Shown: in pieces, positions 1 to 3,715 of the stretch
Numbering within the stretch: the first letter of the stretch is position 1
Layout of the letters: each line of letters begins with the position of its first letter
Source: Bacillota bacterium
GTDB taxonomy: Bacteria; Bacillota; Clostridia; Peptostreptococcales; Anaerovoracaceae
Direction of reading: 5' to 3'
NCBI GenBank assembly: GCA_017619985.1
Contig: JAFZRG010000053.1
Location: 1 to 5,637, forward strand
Length of the DNA stretch: 5,637 nucleotides
Position numbers and translations under genes: made by a program
The notes under the pieces: generated by a model
The model's database searches: none
What the model saw: the letters and a program-made list of their open reading frames with translations, nothing else
Told to the model about the DNA's origin: nothing

Positions 1-350
1 ATGCTGCCCTCGACGTGCACCACGTTGTCGTCCTTGAAGCAGCGCACGACGTGCACGATGGCCTCGACCTCCCGGATGTGACCCAGGAATTTGTTGCCGA
101 GTCCCTCGCCCTTGCTCGCGCCTTTCACGAGGCCCGCGATGTCGCAGAACTCGATGGTCGCGTAAATGGTCTTGCGCGAGTTGTAGATCTCGTGCAGCTT
201 CGTGATGCGCGGGTCCGGCACGGTGACCACGCCCACGTTGGGCTCGATCGTGCAGAACGGATAGTTGGCTGCTTCCGCGCCCGCCTTCGTGATCGCGTTG
301 AACAGCGTTGATTTTCCTACGTTAGGAAGTCCGACGATACCTAATTTCAT
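1..350 (-). CDS. ychF: YchF family redox-regulated/ribosome-associated ATPase, N-terminal part (runs off left edge)
   Basis: This is the first 116 codons of YchF (Obg-family, TRAFAC class), a cytoplasmic P-loop ATPase that associates with ribosomes and is linked to translation and oxidative-stress control. Seen directly: the start MKLGIVGLPNVGKSTLFNA with the G1/P-loop GLPNVGKST at residues 7-15, the switch region NYPFCTIEPNVGVV (29-42), and the G3 motif DIAGLV (70-75) followed by the family-typical KGEGLGNKFLGHIREVEA. Full-length YchF is about 365 residues, so roughly the first third is present and the coiled-coil and TGS regions lie outside. The ATG at 350-348 is chosen because the family conserves this N-terminus. 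The nearest purine-rich site, GGAAAGG, is about 10 nt upstream and only moderate. The coding sequence is clearly more GC-rich than the AT-rich leader before it. It is transcribed leftward, away from the operon at 548-2313, and appears to have its own promoter at 453-461. Confidence 0.96.
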   Translation of the reverse strand, partial: MKLGIVGLPNVGKSTLFNAITKAGAEAANYPFCTIEPNVGVVTVPDPRITKLHEIYNSRKTIYATIEFCDIAGLVKGASKGEGLGNKFLGHIREVEAIVHVVRCFKDDNVVHVEGS

Positions 351-452
351 AATTCTCTATACCTTTCCGGAAATCGTTGAAATGATTGAGGACTGGATCT
401 CGAAATTGATAAATGACGATTTGCCAAGGTTTTTGACCTCGATCACACTGTT

Positions 453-461
453 ATTATATCA
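453..461 (-). promoter_or_regulatory. Probable extended -10 promoter of ychF
   Basis: The minus strand reads TGATATAAT, a perfect extended -10 element (TGnTATAAT). The DNA 17-18 bp further upstream has no good TTGACA match, which is common when the TG extension is present. Transcription would start near 446 and give ychF an untranslated leader of about 95 nt. No strong structure is visible in the leader apart from a weak AGGT/ACCT pairing around 428-441. Confidence 0.5.
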
Positions 462-491
462 TAACACTTATATTTATGTATGAGCAGCATA

Positions 492-521
492 ATAGCGCCA
501 AAGATCGCTCCTTGGCGCTAT
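492..521 (-). terminator. Perfect 10-bp hairpin after the lipoprotein operon (weak or factor-dependent terminator)
   Basis: The arms ATAGCGCCAA (492-501) and TTGGCGCTAT (512-521) are perfectly complementary around a 10-nt loop. The hairpin starts 26 nt beyond the stop codon of the lipoprotein gene, where an operon terminator is expected. Neither strand has a run of T directly after the stem, so it is not a classic intrinsic terminator. It may act as an RNA 3'-end stabiliser or pause site, or work with Rho. It also separates the operon from the ychF promoter. Confidence 0.5.
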
Positions 522-547
522 GTATAAAGAAAGTCTTTACGATGCGA

Positions 548-1093
548 TTATTCTACGGAAAGAGTGATGGTCACATCTCCGTGGCTCAGCAGATCGGTCA
601 TCTCTGCCCAAGACAGTTCCACATGACCTAACCTCGTATAAGCCCAGGAGTTGGAACCGTAGAAGACAACGATCTGATTGCCGGAGTAAAGGACAATGTC
701 TCCGGCAGAAGTCGTCGTTTGCTTGTCATTCCTGGGCAGGCTTGTTCCCAGAGGACCGACCTGCTCAAAGCCCCCATACATGGACATGTCGACTGTCAGC
801 GGGTTTTCCCGGACCAGATCCATGAGGGCGGAGACACTTTCGTTTTCCTCCCACTGCACCGTAACAGTGGTATCGTTGATTTTCATCTGCATTGTAACTT
901 TCTCCGTTTGTTCAGATTCTGTCGAGCCGATCTCCTCCAACTGCCCTGCAGTTTCCTCTTTCGCGGCGCCGCTTCCGGTGCAGTCTGCAGATTCTGCGGC
1001 GGATCTGCTTCCGCATGCCGACAGGCAGATCAGAAGAAAGCATACAGCCAGCAGTATCGCACGCCTGGGGAAGGACCGTTTTTCCTTTTTCAT
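548..1093 (-). CDS. Lipoprotein with C-terminal cyclophilin-like domain
   Basis: This 181-residue protein is predicted to be exported and lipid-anchored on the outer face of the cytoplasmic membrane. Residues 1-27 form a lipoprotein signal peptide: basic KKEKRSFPRR, a hydrophobic stretch, then the lipobox LSAC with Cys27 as the lipidation site. Residues 28-65 are a low-complexity Ser/Ala/Glu linker. Residues 66-181 match the small beta-rich cyclophilin-like fold found in many gut Firmicutes (I believe Pfam Cyclophil_like2). Visible signatures are a beta strand KINDTTVTVQW, a YGGFEQVGPLG turn, the SAGDIVLYSGNQIVVFYG hairpin, and the ending LGHVELSWAEMTDLL with GDVTITLS. These proteins are not established prolyl isomerases and their ligand is unknown. 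The ATG overlaps the hydrolase stop as ATGA (1090-1093), and AAGGAG at 1102-1107 lies 8 nt upstream, so the two genes are probably translationally coupled. Fold assignment is fairly sure; function is not known. Confidence 0.9.
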   Translation of the reverse strand: MKKEKRSFPRRAILLAVCFLLICLSACGSRSAAESADCTGSGAAKEETAGQLEEIGSTESEQTEKVTMQMKINDTTVTVQWEENESVSALMDLVRENPLTVDMSMYGGFEQVGPLGTSLPRNDKQTTTSAGDIVLYSGNQIVVFYGSNSWAYTRLGHVELSWAEMTDLLSHGDVTITLSVE

Positions 1094-2073
1094 TTCAGAT
1101 GCTCCTTCATGAACGATTCGATCTTATCAAACGGAATGACCTTATTGTCGCCGCCATCGTAGAGATCACAGTGATCGGCTCCGGGAACAATGACAAGTTC
1201 CTTGTTATCGCCCTTCAACAGCTTAAAGGCATCCTCGCTCATGTACCGTGAGTGGGCATTTTCGCCATGGACCAACAGCACCGCGCTTCGGATCTCGGAA
1301 GCGTAGGTGAGAAGTCTTGTGTTCATCAGGGACGTCCCGGCTGTCACATTCCAGCCATCGTTGCTGTTCAGAGAGCGCGGATGATAGGCACGCACTCTGT
1401 AATACTGGGAGTAGCGGCGCACAAATTCGGGTGCATCTTCGATACTTGGATCAATGGTGCCTCCGCCAAGCTTATATGTCCCCTTTTTGAAGTCCTCGGT
1501 CCGCTGTACGTTGATGGCAACACGGGCCTGATGCCGGGCTTCTTCATTGTCAGCTGAATCGAAATACCCGTTTCCGGCCACACGTGACATATCGTACATC
1601 GTAACGGCGACAGTCGTTTTGATGCGGGTGTCAATACAGGCAGTCTGCAGGGCCATGCCGCCCCAGCCGCAAATACCGATAATGCCAATTCGCTCCGGAT
1701 CTACGTTCTCCTGAACGGACAGGAAATCGATCGCCGCCTGGAAATCCTCCACATTGATGTCAGGAGAATTCATATAGCGGGGCTGTCCGCCGGACTCGCC
1801 GGTAAAAGAAGGGTCAAACGCAATCGTCAGGAATCCGCGGCGTGCCATCTCCTGCGCATATAGCCCGGAGTGCTGCTCCTTGACCGCGCCAAACGCGCCG
1901 CAGCAAGCAAGAGCAGGAAGCTTCCCTTCCGCATTCTTCGGCATGTACATATCCGCTGCGAGGGTGATGCCGAAGTGGTTCATGAAGGTCACTTTCTTAT
2001 GATCGACCTCTTCGCTTTTCGGGAAAACCTTGTCCCATTCCCGGGTAAGCTTCAATTCTTCTGTTTTCATCAT
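1090..2073 (-). CDS. Alpha/beta hydrolase with Cys nucleophile (dienelactone-hydrolase-like / YcjY-type)
   Basis: This is a 327-residue cytoplasmic alpha/beta-hydrolase with no signal peptide. An N-terminal strand region (VTFMNHFGITLAADMYMP, 28-45) leads into the core fold. The nucleophile elbow is IGICGWGG, placing Cys135 where most esterases have Ser in GxSxG; dienelactone hydrolases use the same Cys arrangement. The likely catalytic His is His301 in GADHCDLYDG. The acid after strand 7 is not obvious: the loop reads LLVHGENAHSRYMSED, so Glu271 or an Asp nearby is a candidate. The cap region around 155-255 carries TMYDMSR, typical of a broad bacterial group often annotated only as alpha/beta hydrolase. 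The substrate cannot be told from sequence; an ester, lactone or thioester-like compound is a guess. It lies 18 nt after the 73-residue gene and overlaps the lipoprotein gene by 4 nt. Two consecutive ATG codons (2073 and 2070) are possible starts. Confidence 0.93.
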   Translation of the reverse strand: MMKTEELKLTREWDKVFPKSEEVDHKKVTFMNHFGITLAADMYMPKNAEGKLPALACCGAFGAVKEQHSGLYAQEMARRGFLTIAFDPSFTGESGGQPRYMNSPDINVEDFQAAIDFLSVQENVDPERIGIIGICGWGGMALQTACIDTRIKTTVAVTMYDMSRVAGNGYFDSADNEEARHQARVAINVQRTEDFKKGTYKLGGGTIDPSIEDAPEFVRRYSQYYRVRAYHPRSLNSNDGWNVTAGTSLMNTRLLTYASEIRSAVLLVHGENAHSRYMSEDAFKLLKGDNKELVIVPGADHCDLYDGGDNKVIPFDKIESFMKEHLK

Positions 2074-2081
2074 GATTGGTT

Positions 2082-2088
2082 CCGCCTT
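2082..2088 (-). promoter_or_regulatory. Ribosome binding site of the hydrolase gene
   Basis: The minus strand reads AAGGCGG, 8 nt before the first ATG (2073) and 11 nt before the second (2070). The spacing favours the first ATG, giving a Met-Met start, although the second remains possible. Confidence 0.6.
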
Positions 2089-2091
2089 TCT

Positions 2092-2313
2092 TTATATCTG
2101 TTTTTCTGTCTGCCGGATCATGTAGTCGAACCGGTCGATCTTTTTCTGGCTTTCGTGAAGTTTTTCGATCAGACCGCATCGTTTTACCCTAAGGTAGCGG
2201 ATCAGGTCTTCCTTTTGTCCGGCTTCAGAAAGCCTGACTGCTTCGCTGACCGCCTCATCCGTAAAGCCTGCATCGGATAGGCATGCTGCCAGGTCTTTTT
2301 CATAGTTGCTCAT
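2092..2313 (-). CDS. Small helical protein of unknown function (73 aa), first gene of the operon
   Basis: I do not recognise a named family with certainty. The 73-residue product is predicted almost wholly helical. An N-terminal half (DLAACLSDAGFTDEAVSEAV, 7-26) looks like a short helix-turn-helix-like bundle. A charged amphipathic helix from about 36 to 71 (including CGLIEKLHESQKKIDRFDYM) could form a coiled coil. The second half resembles the C-terminal dimerisation helix of MerR-type regulators, but no winged-helix DNA-binding domain is present. No signal peptide or membrane segment is seen. The start is well supported: AAGGAG at 2321-2326 lies 7 nt before the ATG. The gene is first in the rightmost position of the minus-strand operon and ends 18 nt before the hydrolase start, so it is probably co-transcribed with it. 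An oligomerising adaptor or partner of the hydrolase is conceivable but is only a guess. Confidence 0.82.
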   Translation of the reverse strand: MSNYEKDLAACLSDAGFTDEAVSEAVRLSEAGQKEDLIRYLRVKRCGLIEKLHESQKKIDRFDYMIRQTEKQI

Positions 2314-2348
2314 GGCAATGCTCCTTCTTTTCTTTGCAGGCTCAGTCT

Positions 2349-2377
2349 AACATATTGATTTCGGCCTCGCTAATGGT
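2349..2377 (-). promoter_or_regulatory. Candidate activator-dependent promoter of the hydrolase operon
   Basis: The minus strand has TATGTT (2354-2349) as a possible -10 and ACCATT (2377-2372) 17 bp upstream in the -35 position, which is a poor match to TTGACA. A weak -35 is usual for promoters that need a LysR-type activator. The predicted start near 2342 would put the LysR box at 2391-2415 around -50 to -75, the usual recognition-site position. The call rests mainly on this geometry. Confidence 0.35.
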
Positions 2378-2383
2378 TATAAT
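2355..2383 (+). promoter_or_regulatory. Sigma-A type promoter of the lysR gene
   Basis: TTGATT (2355-2360) and a perfect TATAAT (2378-2383) are separated by exactly 17 bp, a strong vegetative promoter pattern. Transcription would start near 2390, about 53 nt before the lysR ATG, at the edge of the LysR box. Binding there should hinder transcription, consistent with autorepression. Confidence 0.72.
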
Positions 2384-2390
2384 TTATATC

Positions 2391-2415
2391 ATGATATTCC
2401 ATATCGGCATATCAT
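2391..2415. promoter_or_regulatory. LysR box (operator), ATGATAT-N11-ATATCAT, with an extra half-site
   Basis: Perfect 7-bp inverted repeats, ATGATAT (2391-2397) and ATATCAT (2409-2415), are separated by 11 bp, so the core is exactly the T-N11-A motif recognised by LysR-type regulators. Two further complementary pairs lie inside (CC at 2399-2400 with GG at 2406-2407). A further copy of ATATCAT at 2386-2392 overlaps the left arm and forms the palindrome ATATCATGATAT (2386-2397). It could serve as part of an activation half-site. The box sits in the divergent intergenic region between the operon and lysR, as expected for the binding site of the adjacent regulator. Confidence 0.7.
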
Positions 2416-2442
2416 AAATGGAACGATCAGGAGAGATGATCC

Positions 2443-3327
2443 ATGGAGATAAGAAATCTTCGTTACTTTCTTGCTGTTGCAAGGGAAGAAAACATGACCC
2501 GTGCAGCCGAACTGCTGCATGTCACGCAGCCAACGCTGTCCAAAGCATTGAAAGCATTAGAAGATGAGCTCGGCAAAAAGCTTTTTACCCGCCACAGCTT
2601 CAGCATCCGCCTGACGGACGAGGGCGTACTCCTGCGGGAACGTGCGGAAGACCTTGTCAGCATGGCGGATAAGATCGAAAAAGAGTTCGTTTCCCTGGAC
2701 GATATTGCAGGAGGCGAACTCTTTCTGGGACTGGCGGAGTCCTGGCTGATCAAATACATTGCCGACGCGATCAAAGCTCTGAAGGAACGCTATCCCAGGC
2801 TTCAGTACCACATCACCAGCGGAGATACCGAACAGGTGGCGGATAAGCTTCAGAAAGGGATCCTGGATTTTGTCGTTCTCGCAGAAGAGCCGGATGCAAA
2901 GAAATACGATTTCCTGCTGTTTCCCCAAGCAGATGTCTGGGGATTGGTCGTCCCTGCGGATGATCCGCTGGCAGAAAAGGAGAAAATCCGTGTCGATGAC
3001 CTGATCGGGAAACCCCTGTTCTGTTCGGAGCAGGCATGGAACAACGAAATAGCTGCCTGGGCAGGCGAAAGGTATTCATCGCTCCATTTGGAAGGATCCT
3101 TCCGCCTGTCCTATAACGGTTCAGTATTCGCGAAGTCCGGACTTGGGTATCTGTTGACCTTTGACAAGCTGATCGATGTATCACCGGACAGCGGACTTGT
3201 GTTCGTACCGCTTTATCCCAAACTGGAAACAAAGCTCTATCTTGTGTGGAAAAAGTATCAGACATTCACTCCGATTGCGGAACGGTTTTTACAGCAGCTG
3301 CGGACTGAATTCGGGCTTTGTTCCTGA
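2443..3327 (+). CDS. LysR family transcriptional regulator
   Basis: This 294-residue protein has the normal length and layout of a LysR-type regulator. Residues 1-60 are the winged helix-turn-helix, with the family-typical MEIRNLRYFLAVAREENMTR, the recognition segment AAELLHVTQPTLSKALKALE, and the wing ending FSIRLTDEG. A linker helix (about 61-88) is followed by a periplasmic-binding-protein-like effector domain (91-290) that would bind a small inducer. The ATG is supported by AGGAG at 2429-2433, 9 nt upstream. It is divergent from the 73-aa/hydrolase/lipoprotein operon and is probably its local regulator through the LysR box at 2391-2415, with repression of its own promoter. The effector cannot be predicted; by guilt by association it may be the hydrolase substrate or product. 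The 3' end overlaps a conjugation-gene remnant on the other strand, but the protein itself seems intact. Confidence 0.95.
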   Translation: MEIRNLRYFLAVAREENMTRAAELLHVTQPTLSKALKALEDELGKKLFTRHSFSIRLTDEGVLLRERAEDLVSMADKIEKEFVSLDDIAGGELFLGLAESWLIKYIADAIKALKERYPRLQYHITSGDTEQVADKLQKGILDFVVLAEEPDAKKYDFLLFPQADVWGLVVPADDPLAEKEKIRVDDLIGKPLFCSEQAWNNEIAAWAGERYSSLHLEGSFRLSYNGSVFAKSGLGYLLTFDKLIDVSPDSGLVFVPLYPKLETKLYLVWKKYQTFTPIAERFLQQLRTEFGLCS

Positions 3328-3439
3328 TGCCGCGCAGTTGCAGAATACACTTGCAGCCATTTATGACAGAAAGCTCATCTTTTAACATCATATTCCCGCC
3401 TGGTTTGAAATAGTTTGTTCCATATGTTTTTTCTTTCAT
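3323..3439 (-). pseudogene. Remnant of a VirD4/TraG-type conjugative coupling protein (C-terminal fragment)
   Basis: Reading the minus strand from 3439 gives MKEKTYGTNYFKPGGNMM followed by LKDELSVINGCKCILQLRGIR. The second part closely resembles, from memory, the C-terminal segment of VirD4/TraG-family type IV secretion coupling ATPases of Firmicutes conjugative elements, which read like DELAVMDGGKCILQLRGVRPF. Similarity stops at about codon 39 (3323-3325), right at the 3' end of lysR. After that the frame reads antisense lysR sequence until a stop at 3266-3268, for 57 codons in all. An in-frame TGA lies six codons upstream of the ATG, so the ATPase core is absent. GGAGGA at 3446-3451 precedes the ATG by 6 nt, so a short peptide could in principle be made, but a decayed fragment is much more likely. 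The family match is recalled, not computed. Confidence 0.5.
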
Positions 3440-3456
3440 GCTTATTCCTCCATTTC

Positions 3457-3495
3457 AAAAAACAAAAACCCGGCAGTGAAATTACCGTCGGGTTT
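3457..3495 (-). terminator. Rho-independent terminator, minus strand (possibly weakly bidirectional)
   Basis: AAACCCG (3466-3472) pairs with CGGGTTT (3489-3495), and the stem extends inward through a G-T wobble, a C-G pair, one mismatch and GT/AC to a loop near 3479-3482. On the minus strand the stem runs into TTTTTGTTTTTT (3468-3457), a good U-tract. It would stop transcripts from the surface-protein gene, 220 nt past its stop codon. On the plus strand only TTTAAC follows, so termination of lysR there would be weaker. Confidence 0.72.
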
Positions 3496-3530
3496 AACTG
3501 ATATTGAGCCCTTTTTCTTGCGCTTTATAA

Positions 3531-3583
3531 TTACGCCATTTTACGCCTTACTGGCGTAAAATATGTAGAGATATATAGAGATA
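3531..3583. repeat. Cluster of inverted and 10-bp-phased direct repeats
   Basis: TTACGCC occurs at 3531 and again at 3541. The second copy is part of a 9-bp perfect hairpin, TTTTACGCC (3539-3547) and GGCGTAAAA (3553-3561), with a 5-nt loop. The first copy, TTACGCCA (3531-3538), can pair instead with TGGCGTAA (3552-3559), so the two left copies compete for one right arm. TAGAGATA follows at 3566 and 3576, again spaced by 10 bp. One-turn spacing suggests sites bound by protein on one DNA face. The function is not known. Confidence 0.55.
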
Positions 3584-3715
3584 CGTGAAAAACCGGTATT
3601 TTGGAACTGCTTGAAAAATCAAGCTTTATCGACCTTTATTGAATAGCATAAAACTATCAAAAAACGGTCAATTCATCCCGATACCAAGCTTCATGTTTCT
3701 ATACCTCTCGTTATT

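Larger units (their letters stand above)
3328..3715. other. Gene-poor gap between lysR and the surface-protein gene
   Basis: This 388-bp stretch holds no intact gene on either strand. Its left part carries the VirD4-like remnant (3323-3439). The middle has a minus-strand terminator hairpin (3466-3495) and a cluster of inverted and 10-bp-spaced direct repeats (3531-3583). The right part (3584-3715) is AT-rich, with an imperfect dyad around ACCGGT (3588-3601) and a 6-bp hairpin GCTTGA/TCAAGC (3609-3624). No tRNA or convincing promoter is visible. Both flanking genes converge here. Confidence 0.6.

Noticed and set aside
351..430. Minus-strand TTG-started frame of about 26 codons that ends in an ATGA-like overlap with the ychF start, as a leader peptide.
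   Set aside because: No ribosome binding site precedes the TTG and the peptide has no pattern suggesting attenuation.
15..483. Plus-strand frames opposite the ychF start, one extending to 483.
   Set aside because: The minus-strand YchF translation is unmistakable, and the plus-strand products resemble nothing and have no supported ribosome binding sites.
696..1162. Long plus-strand open frames opposite the lipoprotein gene.
   Set aside because: They are antisense to a gene with a clear signal peptide, ribosome binding site and domain; their translations show no recognisable motifs.
2463..3265. Several minus-strand open frames opposite lysR.
   Set aside because: They are shadows of a complete, family-typical LysR gene; compositions are unnatural and no start signals were seen.
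3266..3439. 57-codon minus-strand frame with a good GGAGGA site, as a possible real small gene.
   Set aside because: Its last third is simply antisense to lysR and its first part looks like a piece of a larger conjugation protein, so a decayed fragment is the better reading.
3446..3533. Minus-strand frame just upstream of the VirD4-like remnant, reading IIKRKKKGSISVKPDGNF and ending in TAA at 3444-3446, as a possible small gene.
   Set aside because: It lacks a normal start codon (a TAA precedes it) and its FLFF stretch is the U-tract of a convincing terminator hairpin.
3678..3710. The minus strand here (AGGTATAGA, then ATGAAGCTTGGTATCG) resembles the ychF start region at about 333-367 (AGGTATAGA, then ATGAAATTAGGTATCG), as if it were a duplicated ychF start.
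   Set aside because: The match needs gaps and several mismatches over about 35 bp, the reading frame stops after eight codons (MKLGIGMN), and there is no further similarity. It is close to what chance could give in this window.
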